From positions 124,001 to 188,000 of the forward strand of contig CALKJO010000009.1 in the NCBI GenBank assembly GCA_937995825.1: DNA of 64,000 bases, in the 5' to 3' direction. The notes under the pieces are model-generated. The model did no database searches, was not told the origin of the DNA, and worked only from the letters and a program-made list of their open reading frames with translations. The stretch comes from an uncultured Anaerolineae bacterium. GTDB taxonomy: Bacteria > Chloroflexota > Anaerolineae > Aggregatilineales > Phototrophicaceae. Every line of letters begins with the position of its first letter. Position 1 is the first letter of the stretch. The position numbers and the translations under genes were made by a program. Below are positions 16,654 to 24,328 of the stretch, piece by piece.

Positions 16654-17607
16654 GTGACCCCCTACTCCGGCTGGCTCATCACCCTCGTTGGACCCGCAGG
16701 CGCGGGCAAGAATCATCTGATGCACACGGCGCTGAACCGCGTTCCACGGCTGGAACAGCTCCCCACCGCGACAACACGCGCCATTCGCCCGGGTGAACAG
16801 GAAGGACGCGAACATTTCTACTTGACGCGCGGCGCATTCGAAGCGCTCATCGAGCAGCACAAGCTGCTTGAGTACCAAGAGATTCATGGCAACCTATACG
16901 GAATGCTGCGCGACACGGTTGAAAACGCCCTCAGAGAAGGCCGCATTGCTGTCGCCGACATCGACATCCTCGGCGCGCTTTATGCCCGCCAGCTCTACCC
17001 GGACAATACGTTAAGCATCTTCATTCAGCCGCCCTCTATCGCCGCGCTCATCGAACGGATGCGCGCGCGCAAGGACAAGGACACTGAGATCGCCAAGCGG
17101 CTGGTGCGCGTGCCGATGGAGATGGCGCACGCCGAGCGCTGCGATTATCGCATCGTCAACGACGACGCAGGGCGCGCCAGCGATCTGCTGGTGAAAATTC
17201 TCGAGTCGGTCATCGCGGGCAGCCCGATGCCGCCGCCAGTCAGCGAGACCGGGGCGCTGTGCCAGTTCCGCTATCAGGTAGCGGTTGTGCCGACGTTCAA
17301 TGGAGAGACCCTGACCCAAAACGGAGAGCGCCTGCTGACTGCGATGCCCGATAGCGAAAACCTTCCCCATCGCGCAGCTTTAGAAGCAGCGCAGCAGGCA
17401 TGGCGCATCGCCGCCGATGAAACCCAAATCATCGGCGGCGAACGCGATGGATCGTTCATCCCGCCGCTGTCGTTCAGCTGCGAAGAACGGGAGGCGGAGG
17501 AAATCGTCACGTTTACTTATGGGCTGAAGCTGAGCGAGCGCATTACCCCGGTGGGCTGGACATGGACACCGTTGGAGACGCGCTCAGTCATCCCGGAAAC
17601 GCTGTGA
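16654..17607 (+). CDS. Guanylate-kinase-like protein with unknown C-terminal domain
   Basis: The first about 175 residues follow the guanylate-kinase fold: LVGPAGAGKNH (P-loop), then PTATTRAIRPGEQEGREHFYLT and YQEIHGNLYGML, the GMP-contact pattern. The P-loop reads GKN where guanylate kinases have GK(S/T); phosphoribosyl-bisphosphate kinases of the PhnN group use GKD, so a different nucleotide substrate is possible. The last about 130 residues (from VSETGALCQFRYQVAVVP) are not part of guanylate kinase and I do not recognise them; they may bind a ligand or regulate. I chose the GTG at 16654, which has AAAGGA six bases upstream, over the TTG at 16612. Its stop is immediately followed by the YgfZ-type gene. 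Canonical gmk may be elsewhere in the genome. Confidence 0.75.
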   Translation: MTPYSGWLITLVGPAGAGKNHLMHTALNRVPRLEQLPTATTRAIRPGEQEGREHFYLTRGAFEALIEQHKLLEYQEIHGNLYGMLRDTVENALREGRIAVADIDILGALYARQLYPDNTLSIFIQPPSIAALIERMRARKDKDTEIAKRLVRVPMEMAHAERCDYRIVNDDAGRASDLLVKILESVIAGSPMPPPVSETGALCQFRYQVAVVPTFNGETLTQNGERLLTAMPDSENLPHRAALEAAQQAWRIAADETQIIGGERDGSFIPPLSFSCEEREAEEIVTFTYGLKLSERITPVGWTWTPLETRSVIPETL

Positions 17608-17609
17608 CC

Positions 17610-18686
17610 ATGACGGCGCTGCACTTTCTCCAAGCGCTGCACCATTCGCTCGGCGCGGCGCTGGCAAATGATGGCATCCCACTGCATTACGGCGATCTGG
17701 CGGAGGAATACCGCGCCGCGCATGAAGCAGCGGTCGTTATGGATCGGTCGCATGAAGGGCGGTTAGCGATCACTGGACGGGATCGACTTGCCCTGCTGCA
17801 CCGCATCTCGACCAATCACCTGGAACGCCTGACCGCAGGCGAAGGCGCGCCAACGGTCTTCACCAATGCCAACGGGCGTATTCTCGACCGCGCAGCGGTG
17901 TATCATCGCGGGGATGAGGCACTGCTGACAACGGAACCAGGACGCGGCGGCGCGCTGCGCGCTTATCTACAGCGCAATATTTTCTTTAACGATGAAGCGC
18001 GGATCAGCGATCTTGCCGAGTTAACATGCCAGTTCGCCGTGCATGGGGTGAACGCGGATCAGACGGTGGCGAGTTTGCTTTCAGAGGCGGCGTCCGTTTC
18101 TTCATATGGGCATCGCACGGTCGAGATCGACGGCGCAGCCGTGTTCATCGGGCGGCGCGCGCCGTTGATCGGGTCAGCCTGGACGATCATCGCGCCGTCA
18201 AGCGCAGCGGCGGGCATCTGGTCAAGGCTGGCAGAGGCAGCGCGCCCAGCCGGTTCGCTGGCATACAACATGCTGCGCGTCGAAGCTGGTCGTCCGGGCG
18301 GCGGACGCGAGCTGACCGAGCAGTATATCCCGCTTGAAGTCGGGTTGTGGGATGAAGTCAGTTTCAACAAAGGCTGCTACACAGGGCAGGAGATCATCGC
18401 GCGCATGGAGAGTCGGGGAAGGCTGGCGCGCACCATCGTTTGTGTCAGGTTGTCATCCCCTGTTGAAGCGCCCGCTCCGCTGCTCAGCGACGGACGCGAA
18501 ATCGGGACATTGACCAGCAGCGCCGAGCTTCCAAACGGTGTCTGTGTTGGGATCGGGGTAGTGAAGATCGGTGAAGCGCGCCTCGACGGGCGCTTCACAA
18601 CATCGGGCGGCGCAGCAGTTGAGGTCACGCGGCTTCCAGGTGCGCAGCCGCCATTCGGATTGGACAACGTGCAGCTTAGCGGCTGA
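17610..18686 (+). CDS. ygfZ: YgfZ/GcvT-fold tetrahydrofolate-dependent Fe-S repair-type protein
   Basis: An aminomethyltransferase-fold protein of 358 residues. The YgfZ signature KGCYTGQEIIARMESRG lies at about residues 255-271, preceded by MLRVEAGRPGGGRELTEQYIPLE. The N-terminal MDRSHEGRLAITGRDRLALLHRISTN segment is the usual GcvT/YgfZ start. Members take part in repair or assembly of some [4Fe-4S] enzymes with tetrahydrofolate; that function is family knowledge, not shown here. ATG 17610 follows the preceding stop by two bases; an overlapping GTG (GTGA) at 17604 is equally possible. Its 3' end overlaps the convergent FtsB-like gene by 11 bases. Confidence 0.9.
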   Translation: MTALHFLQALHHSLGAALANDGIPLHYGDLAEEYRAAHEAAVVMDRSHEGRLAITGRDRLALLHRISTNHLERLTAGEGAPTVFTNANGRILDRAAVYHRGDEALLTTEPGRGGALRAYLQRNIFFNDEARISDLAELTCQFAVHGVNADQTVASLLSEAASVSSYGHRTVEIDGAAVFIGRRAPLIGSAWTIIAPSSAAAGIWSRLAEAARPAGSLAYNMLRVEAGRPGGGRELTEQYIPLEVGLWDEVSFNKGCYTGQEIIARMESRGRLARTIVCVRLSSPVEAPAPLLSDGREIGTLTSSAELPNGVCVGIGVVKIGEARLDGRFTTSGGAAVEVTRLPGAQPPFGLDNVQLSG

Positions 18687-19128
18687 CCGGCGGCGGCGAA
18701 TCCAAAAACAGCGCCCACCAGACCATCCAGGGTTCAGGTTCAACCGGCGTCGTCCGCAGGTCGTCCATGCTGACCGATGGTGTCGGGGTTGGCGCGCTGG
18801 AATTATCCATCGGCACAGGCACGATCAGCACTTCGCCAGGGCGCGCCATCTTGCCGTCGCTGCGCGCCCACTGCTGGACATACGCATCGCTGCGGACATA
18901 ATCCCGCAGACGCAGCAGCTCAGCCTGTTCAGCCTGAAGCTGCTCGATCTCCGCCAGTGCGCGCTGATATTCCTGCTGCATCGGCTGCGTTGCGCTAATG
19001 CGGCTGCTGAAGTTCAAGGCGAGGATCAGACCGACCGCCAGAATAACAGCGAAGACGACCTGGATACCGGAGACATCGCTCCGTCGTCGCGGTACAGCAT
19101 ACATAGATGTGTCACGCTGACCATTCAT
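18676..19128 (-). CDS. FtsB/DivIC-like septum-formation initiator protein
   Basis: A 150-residue bitopic membrane protein: a short cytoplasmic N-terminus, one membrane segment (about residues 21-40, IQVVFAVILAVGLILALNF), then an extracytoplasmic coiled coil (QQEYQRALAEIEQLQAEQAE) with the LRDYVRSDAYVQQWAR segment and GEVLIVPVP, characteristic of FtsB/DivIC proteins that link FtsL and FtsQ/DivIB in the divisome. The C-terminal about 45 residues are Pro-rich and variable. An extended -10 promoter lies seven bases upstream of the ATG with no Shine-Dalgarno sequence, suggesting a leaderless transcript. The 3' end overlaps ygfZ on the other strand. Confidence 0.8.
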   Translation of the reverse strand: MNGQRDTSMYAVPRRRSDVSGIQVVFAVILAVGLILALNFSSRISATQPMQQEYQRALAEIEQLQAEQAELLRLRDYVRSDAYVQQWARSDGKMARPGEVLIVPVPMDNSSAPTPTPSVSMDDLRTTPVEPEPWMVWWALFLDSPPPVSR

Positions 19129-19134
19129 ACACTT

Positions 19135-19143
19135 ATTATAACA
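19135..19143 (-). promoter_or_regulatory. Extended -10 promoter, leaderless type, for the FtsB-like gene
   Basis: Minus strand reads TGTTATAAT, a perfect TATAAT with the TGn extension. Six bases separate its last T from the ATG at 19128, so transcription would begin at or next to the start codon. Confidence 0.6.
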
Positions 19144-19168
19144 AAAAAACCCGGTCGATCACCGAGTT
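19143..19168 (-). terminator. Intrinsic terminator of tRNA-Leu
   Basis: On the minus strand, AACTCGGT pairs with ACCGGGTT around a five-base loop (8 pairs, one T-G) and is followed by seven T residues. It lies 13 bases after the tRNA 3' end. Confidence 0.8.
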
Positions 19169-19181
19169 CTTACATGCTGCA

Positions 19182-19265
19182 TGCCGAAGGTGGGAGTCGA
19201 ACCCACACTCCGTTGCCAGAACTACGCCCTGAACGTAGCGCGTCTGCCAATTCCGCCACTTCGGC
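19182..19265 (-). tRNA. tRNA-Leu (anticodon CAG)
   Basis: The 84-base class II tRNA has a seven-pair acceptor stem (GCCGAAG/CTTCGGC), D-arm with GGAATTGGCAGA, anticodon stem CTACG/CGTAG with loop TTCAGGG (anticodon CAG), a long variable arm (about 11-12 bases) and T-arm GTGGGTTCGACTCCCAC. CCA is not encoded. Confidence 0.97.
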
Positions 19266-19279
19266 ATGATGTATGATTA

Positions 19280-19307
19280 ATGGTATCAAAGAATCGCCGC
19301 CTGTCAA
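19280..19307 (-). promoter_or_regulatory. Promoter of tRNA-Leu
   Basis: Minus strand: a perfect TTGACA (19307-19302), a 16-base spacer and TACCAT (19285-19280, 4/6). The -10 ends 14 bases before the mature tRNA 5' end. Confidence 0.75.
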
Positions 19308-19329
19308 GATAATTCACGCAGGCGCGTCG

Positions 19330-19338
19330 TGCTATAAT
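19330..19338 (+). promoter_or_regulatory. Extended -10 promoter for the SH3/beta-lactamase-like gene
   Basis: TGCTATAAT: perfect TATAAT with TGn extension and no good -35 upstream. It lies 34 bases upstream of the GTG start, divergent from the tRNA-Leu promoter. Confidence 0.6.
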
Positions 19339-19372
19339 GCGGGCGAAAAAGGCACAATGAGAGGAACTTGCA

Positions 19373-21016
19373 GTGAGACGAGTGATATTTTCGCTCATTG
19401 TATTCGCGGTTATGTGGGCAGCGGCGGCTGTCCTCGCCCAGACTGCGCCGACCGCGAGCGCCATCGGACAGGCGAACTTACGCGCCGCGCCCGATGTCCA
19501 TAGCGCCTTGCTGGGTGAAATCACCAGCGGCAGCCGCTACCCGATCATTGGGCGGAGCCAGTTCGTCCCCTGGCTTCTGCTTGGGGACGCGCAGATGCAG
19601 CCGCTGGGCTGGGTCTTTCGCGATCTGCTCGACGTTCAGGGCGACTTGAGCGCCGTGCCGTTCACCGAAGCCCCGATTAACACCGTGCCGCCGACCCCAT
19701 CGCTGATGCCGAGTCTCATGCTCGGCGAGCCAACCCAAGCCAGCCCAGTCAGTGCCTCTGGTGTGTTCGGGTTAGTCAATGGCGAGATCAACATCCGCTA
19801 TGAGCCGCGCGTCGACTCAGCGCGGGTGGGCGTCGGGCGTGCCGGCGACCGGCTGACCGTCCTGCGCTGGCACACGCAGCTTCCCTGGGTCGAAGTCGCC
19901 TATCCGCCCTCCCCAACGGGGACAGCCTGGGTGCTGCTCGAACTGCTCCAGATCGAGGGCGACCTTTACAGCCTGCCATCGACCAGCCAGATCAATTTCC
20001 TGCTGCCGACCTTGACTCCGACGCCCTCCGCCGTTGAACAGCCAGTCATCGCCGGCTTCACGCCTGCGCCGATCAGCCCGGCATTTCGCGCGCTGGGCGA
20101 TGAGCTGTGGAGCGTCATGCTCAGCGCGGGCTTCGACCCGGCGACCAGCCGGCTGGGTGGGTTGTTCGTCATGGACTTGCGGACGGGCGAAGCGCTCGCT
20201 TTCGGCGACAACATCGCCTTCAGCGGGACAAGCATCAGTAAGATCGCCATTCTTGCGACCTATTTTAGCCAGCTCAGCGCGCCGCCCAACGACGAACAGG
20301 CATTCAACATCGCTCAGATGATGATTTGCAGTGAAAATATCAATACCAACCGCTTGCTGGCAGCAATCGGCGGCGGCAATCCCTATGCCGGCGCAGAGCG
20401 AGTGACCAACGTCCTTGATCAAATCGGGCTGCGCCGCTCATTCATCTTCACCCCATTCGCCAATGATCCTTTCATCACGCCGCAAGCACCGCGCACCCGC
20501 ACCACCGACGCCAACCAGATCGCCGCGCAGCCCGATCCATTCAACCAAATGACCGTGACCGAGACGGGCGCGCTGCTCAACAGCATCTATCAGTGCGCGG
20601 TCAACGAGACCGGTCCGCTGCTGACCAATTTCGACAGCGCGTTCACGCCAGGCGAATGCCGCCGGATGCTGCACGTGATGAGCTATAACGAAATCGGCGC
20701 GCTGATCGAATCCGGCGTGCCGGAAGATGTGCGAATTGCGCACAAACACGGCTGGATCAACGACACACACGGCGATGCCGCGATTGTCTTCTCACCGGGC
20801 GGAGATTACATCCTGGTGACAATGCTGCACAATCCAACGTGGCTGAACTTCGAGGAATCTTCGGCGGTCATCGAGGAAATTTCGATGCGGGTCTATAACT
20901 ATTTCAACCCGTCCGCGCCGATGCTGTCCACGCGCGACGCGATTGTGCCAGCGACCTGCACCCTCTTCGGCAGCCCGGTGATCGATGAACTGATGTTGCT
21001 TCAATTCGGGCAGTGA
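19373..21016 (+). CDS. Secreted protein: two SH3-like domains plus class-A beta-lactamase-fold serine hydrolase
   Basis: A 547-residue exported protein. The signal peptide has a likely cleavage after Ala22 (VLA/QT). Two bacterial SH3-type repeats follow (about 28-95 and 125-200; NLRAAPDVHSALLGEI and NIRYEPRVDSARVG), separated by Pro-rich linkers. The C-terminal half is a penicillin-binding/class-A beta-lactamase fold with Ser287-Ile-Ser-Lys290 (SxxK), Ser320-Glu-Asn322 (the SDN position) and Lys458-His-Gly460 (the KTG position). The hydrolase could act on peptidoglycan or its peptides, with the SH3 domains binding the wall; a true beta-lactamase is less likely given the SH3 modules and the SEN and KHG substitutions. 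The GTG start at 19373 has AGAGGAAC upstream. Confidence 0.8.
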   Translation: MRRVIFSLIVFAVMWAAAAVLAQTAPTASAIGQANLRAAPDVHSALLGEITSGSRYPIIGRSQFVPWLLLGDAQMQPLGWVFRDLLDVQGDLSAVPFTEAPINTVPPTPSLMPSLMLGEPTQASPVSASGVFGLVNGEINIRYEPRVDSARVGVGRAGDRLTVLRWHTQLPWVEVAYPPSPTGTAWVLLELLQIEGDLYSLPSTSQINFLLPTLTPTPSAVEQPVIAGFTPAPISPAFRALGDELWSVMLSAGFDPATSRLGGLFVMDLRTGEALAFGDNIAFSGTSISKIAILATYFSQLSAPPNDEQAFNIAQMMICSENINTNRLLAAIGGGNPYAGAERVTNVLDQIGLRRSFIFTPFANDPFITPQAPRTRTTDANQIAAQPDPFNQMTVTETGALLNSIYQCAVNETGPLLTNFDSAFTPGECRRMLHVMSYNEIGALIESGVPEDVRIAHKHGWINDTHGDAAIVFSPGGDYILVTMLHNPTWLNFEESSAVIEEISMRVYNYFNPSAPMLSTRDAIVPATCTLFGSPVIDELMLLQFGQ

Positions 21017-21051
21017 AGCGAGGGCAGGGGCAATCCCGCCCTCAGTTAGCC

Positions 21052-22959
21052 CTAACCTTTGACACCGCCAATCGACAGCCCGCCGACGATCCAGCGCTGG
21101 AAGGCAAAGAACAGCACGATGATCGGGATCGAGACCAGGATCGACAGCGCCGCGAACTTCTGCATGTCCGGCGGGGCGGCGTTGCCGCCGTTCGCCATCG
21201 ATGCCAGCGCCATCGCCAGCGTATAGCTCTCCATCCGTCCGGTCAAGAACAGCCAGGAGAGGATGAATTCCGTCCAGCCCTGCATAAAGCTGAAGAGGAT
21301 GACAATTGCGAAGGCGGGCAGCGCCATCGGGATCATGATGCGGATAAACGTCCCGACCAAGCCAGCGCCATCGATCAGTGCGGCTTCTTCGAGGTCTTTC
21401 GGGATCGTGTCAAAGTAGCCCTTGAGGTTCCAAATGGCAAACGGCAGACCACCGGAAGCGAACGCCAACGCCAAACCCAAGAGTGTGGTGCGCAGCGTTT
21501 GCGTGGGCTGACTCTGATAGAAAGCCATGCGTGTTTGCAGTGTTTCCAGCGTCAGACCGAGCGTGATCGCCAGGATCACCGCGAGCGCGAGCAGGTTGAT
21601 CAGAGATATCGGTTCGATGCGGTCTTTGAGACTGCGCACGATCAGCCAGACTACCGCCGCCCCCGCCAGCGCTGCGCCAAACGCGAGCAGAATCACGGGG
21701 AACAGCGCGATCAAGCCCGCCCACTGACGCTCGTAGATGAGGGCGGCATTGGTCTCAAAGCTGGTGCGCGCCTCATTTAGCGCCGCTTCCGCTGTGACCA
21801 GATTGACGGCGGCTTCGTCTGCGCTGCGACGCGCGCTCTCAGCGGCACGCTGCAAATCGGCAGCCTGCTGCTCAGCCTGAGCATAGCCGCTCTCGAATGC
21901 GGCAACTGCGCCTTCCATACCGCCTGTTTCCAGGATCGGCAGCGCGATGTTCAGAACTTCAACAACCAGATCGCTGCTCGCCGCCTCCGCTCCGCCACGC
22001 GCGGCGATCTCGCGCTCCATAAACGCCGCCATCTCCTCAGCAGTCTGCATCGTACTGAGTTGGGCGCGCAGTCCGCTCAAAACGCCGAATAACTCTGCCG
22101 CAAGTCGGGCGCGCGCTTCGCGGTTTTCCGCCGTGCGTGTGCGCTGGGCAACACTGCCAGCGCGCTGATTGTAATCGCGCTGCGCCGCGTCCAGCCTAGA
22201 TTGGAGCGCTGCTAGTGGACGCTGAATCCCAACCGCGTAGGCACTGCTGCGCGTATACATCGCGTAAACCGTCCCCAAAATCGCAATCAATGCGACCACA
22301 ACTGTGAACCCGACAAGCAAGCGCGGACTCGGATTGAAGAAACGGTCGCGGTCATATCTGCCATAGGAACGAACTAGCCGGAAGAAAAGGAAGATCAACC
22401 CGCCGATCAGCCCGCCTGCAAACAGCGAGGGGAAGAACTGCGCAAGCGCTGTTGGCAGGCTGACCGAATTGAACAGCACGTAGAGCGGGATGAGCGTGCC
22501 AGTAGCAGGCAGCATCAGCAGCACGATGAATCCCAGCATCCCCGCCTGCCGACCGATAAAGCGGAAGCGCGAGAACGCATATGCCGCCGATGATCCGACA
22601 ACCACTGTGAACAATGACGTGCCAAGCGCGATGAACAGGCTGTTCATTAGCATCTCGCCGAAATAGACCGTGAAGACGTTGGAGAACGGCTCAGTGAGGA
22701 TGCGATTGAAGGCGTTCAGGTTGGCGTTTGGCGGCAGCAGGTTGAGGTCGGTCGGGCGCGCAATGCCGCGCGGATCAACCGCCATCGAGATGATCCACAG
22801 CACTGGAAACATCACGATGGCGACCATCAACAACAGGAACATTTGCAAAAAAATCTGCCGGATGATAATCCCACGCATTCGCGGCGAGAGGCGGCGCGCC
22901 GCAGCTTCCGGCCGGGCGCGCGCCGGCGCTGCGGCGCGTTGAAGTGTCCCTTGTGCCAT
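21052..22959 (-). CDS. Sugar ABC transporter permease (MalG-type) with large inserted domain
   Basis: Inner-membrane subunit of a carbohydrate importer. It is 635 residues long where MalG-type permeases are usually about 280. The N-terminal region with membrane segment(s) (about 29-55) and SLFIALGTSLFTVVVGSSAAYAFSRFRF, and the C-terminal part with the cytoplasmic EAA loop EEAALIDGAGLVGTFIRIMIPM and PPDMQKFAALSILVSIPIIVLFFAFQRWIVGG, are classic. The two are split after LIPLYVLFNSVSL by roughly 300 residues that carry extra membrane segments and a charged, Ala/Glu/Arg-rich coiled coil (AQAEQQAADLQRAAESARRS). ATG 22959, four bases after the malF-like stop, is preferred to the upstream start. I recall long MalG proteins in Thermotogae with an insertion in a similar place, which should be checked. 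Confidence 0.85.
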   Translation of the reverse strand: MAQGTLQRAAAPARARPEAAARRLSPRMRGIIIRQIFLQMFLLLMVAIVMFPVLWIISMAVDPRGIARPTDLNLLPPNANLNAFNRILTEPFSNVFTVYFGEMLMNSLFIALGTSLFTVVVGSSAAYAFSRFRFIGRQAGMLGFIVLLMLPATGTLIPLYVLFNSVSLPTALAQFFPSLFAGGLIGGLIFLFFRLVRSYGRYDRDRFFNPSPRLLVGFTVVVALIAILGTVYAMYTRSSAYAVGIQRPLAALQSRLDAAQRDYNQRAGSVAQRTRTAENREARARLAAELFGVLSGLRAQLSTMQTAEEMAAFMEREIAARGGAEAASSDLVVEVLNIALPILETGGMEGAVAAFESGYAQAEQQAADLQRAAESARRSADEAAVNLVTAEAALNEARTSFETNAALIYERQWAGLIALFPVILLAFGAALAGAAVVWLIVRSLKDRIEPISLINLLALAVILAITLGLTLETLQTRMAFYQSQPTQTLRTTLLGLALAFASGGLPFAIWNLKGYFDTIPKDLEEAALIDGAGLVGTFIRIMIPMALPAFAIVILFSFMQGWTEFILSWLFLTGRMESYTLAMALASMANGGNAAPPDMQKFAALSILVSIPIIVLFFAFQRWIVGGLSIGGVKG

Positions 22960-22963
22960 AAGT

Positions 22964-24229
22964 TTATGCCTCATCGTAAGACTTGGTAGCGCGGGTGATG
23001 CGATTCTGCACCAGCGTGATCGCCAGCAGAATGAAGAAAACAACGATACTGAACGCCGCTGCCGCGCCATACTGCTGTTCCTGCTGGATCAGCTTATACG
23101 CCTGCGTGACCAGCAGGTCAGTCTGACCGCGCGGGCCGCCGCCGGTGATGAAGAAGATGACATTGAACTGATTGAACGTCCAGATCGTGCCGAGCATGAT
23201 GGCGGGAACCATCGCAGGGCGCAGCAGCGGCAGCGTGATGTTGGTGAACTGCTGCCATTTGGTCGCGCCGTCGACATCGGCGGCTTCATAGAGATCGGGT
23301 GGGATACTTTGCAGCGCCCCCGTTGCGACCGTCATCATGAAGGGCCAGCCGAGCCAGATGTTGGCGATCAGCACCGCGTAAAAAGCGAGCGTTGGCGCGC
23401 CGGCGCGGTCGAACAGCGCAACAACACGGTTCGTCGCGACGCTGCCATTGACGATATCAACCGCCGTGAAGATCGCCGCCGCGCCCAGGATGATGATGCC
23501 GCCGATGCTGAAGACGGTGCGCGAAATATCCCAGCGCCCGCCGTCGTTGGTCAGACCGAGCCGCAGCGTGCGGCGCGCCAACAGAACTGCGATCAGCGCA
23601 CAGACGATTACAACCCCCCAGGGAATAATCGCGCGCAGATCAATCGGGCGATAGCTGATCTCACCCAGCCAGTTGGTATTGGTGGAGAAACTCGTCCCCA
23701 GATTGTCATTGATACTCTTGATCAGCAGATTGATGCCGCCGTCATTCTGCTGCCAGAGGTTATTCCAGACCAGCGCCGTGATGTAGCCAGGCAGCGCCCA
23801 GGGAAGGACGAACAGCGCGCGATAAATCCGTCGCCCGATGACATGCTCCGCATTCAGCGCAAGCGCCACCGCCAAGCCGATCACGACGTGAAAGGTGACA
23901 TTCACAAACGTCCAGACAAAATTGAACCCCAAAAGGGGGAAAAAGTTGTAATTCTCAACATTCAGCCCCGTGATCAGCACGCGCTCAAAGTTCTGTAATC
24001 CCACAAACGGCGCAGGATTATCCGGGCGCAGATGTTCAAGCCGAAAATCCTGAAACGCCATCGTGATTTGATAAATCTGTGGGATAAACGTGATGAACAG
24101 CATGATCAGAATCGAGGGCGCGATGAAAAGCCAGGGCAAGCCGCTTTGCTTGATGCCATTCTTGAAGCTGTCCCACATCGATGTCTCCCGCTCCACTGGC
24201 AGCGGAGGCATGCGCGTGATCGATGCCAT
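22964..24229 (-). CDS. Sugar ABC transporter permease (MalF-type)
   Basis: A 421-residue inner-membrane permease subunit. The first membrane segment is about residues 30-50 (WLFIAPSILIMLFITFIP). The EAA loop DLYEAADVDGATKWQQFTNITLPLLRPAM lies near residue 310, and the C-terminal VTQAYKLIQQEQQYGAAAAFSIVVFFILLAI is typical of MalF-type subunits. About 100 additional residues with two extra hydrophobic segments (around WGVVIVCALIAVLLA and VFSIGGIIILGAAAIF) interrupt the usual core, so both permeases of this importer carry insertions. ATG 24229 has AGGG about seven bases upstream; a TTG at 24235 is the alternative. The gene lies between the binding protein and MalG. The ATPase is not in this window. 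Confidence 0.9.
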   Translation of the reverse strand: MASITRMPPLPVERETSMWDSFKNGIKQSGLPWLFIAPSILIMLFITFIPQIYQITMAFQDFRLEHLRPDNPAPFVGLQNFERVLITGLNVENYNFFPLLGFNFVWTFVNVTFHVVIGLAVALALNAEHVIGRRIYRALFVLPWALPGYITALVWNNLWQQNDGGINLLIKSINDNLGTSFSTNTNWLGEISYRPIDLRAIIPWGVVIVCALIAVLLARRTLRLGLTNDGGRWDISRTVFSIGGIIILGAAAIFTAVDIVNGSVATNRVVALFDRAGAPTLAFYAVLIANIWLGWPFMMTVATGALQSIPPDLYEAADVDGATKWQQFTNITLPLLRPAMVPAIMLGTIWTFNQFNVIFFITGGGPRGQTDLLVTQAYKLIQQEQQYGAAAAFSIVVFFILLAITLVQNRITRATKSYDEA

Positions 24230-24249
24230 AGCCAAACCCTTTCAACCAC

Positions 24250-24290
24250 AAAAAGACACAGGGCAAGTTGCGATCCTGCCTTGCCCTGTG
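24250..24290 (-). terminator. Intercistronic hairpin between the binding-protein and MalF-type genes
   Basis: CACAGGGCAAG (24257-24267) pairs perfectly with CTTGCCCTGTG (24280-24290), giving 11 base pairs with a 12-base loop. On the minus strand the stem is followed by TCTTTTTG. It lies 38 bases after the binding-protein stop and 20 bases before malF, so it probably lowers read-through and protects the 5' mRNA, giving more binding protein than permease. It may act as a partial terminator. Confidence 0.75.
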
Positions 24291-24328
24291 CGCGCCTGCG
24301 AAACTAGCGGTTCATGTCGATGAGACGG

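Noticed and set aside
21020..21050. Hairpin GAGGGC/GCCCTC between the convergent hydrolase-like and MalG genes
   Set aside because: No T run follows on either strand, so it does not meet the intrinsic terminator pattern; it could still slow transcription.
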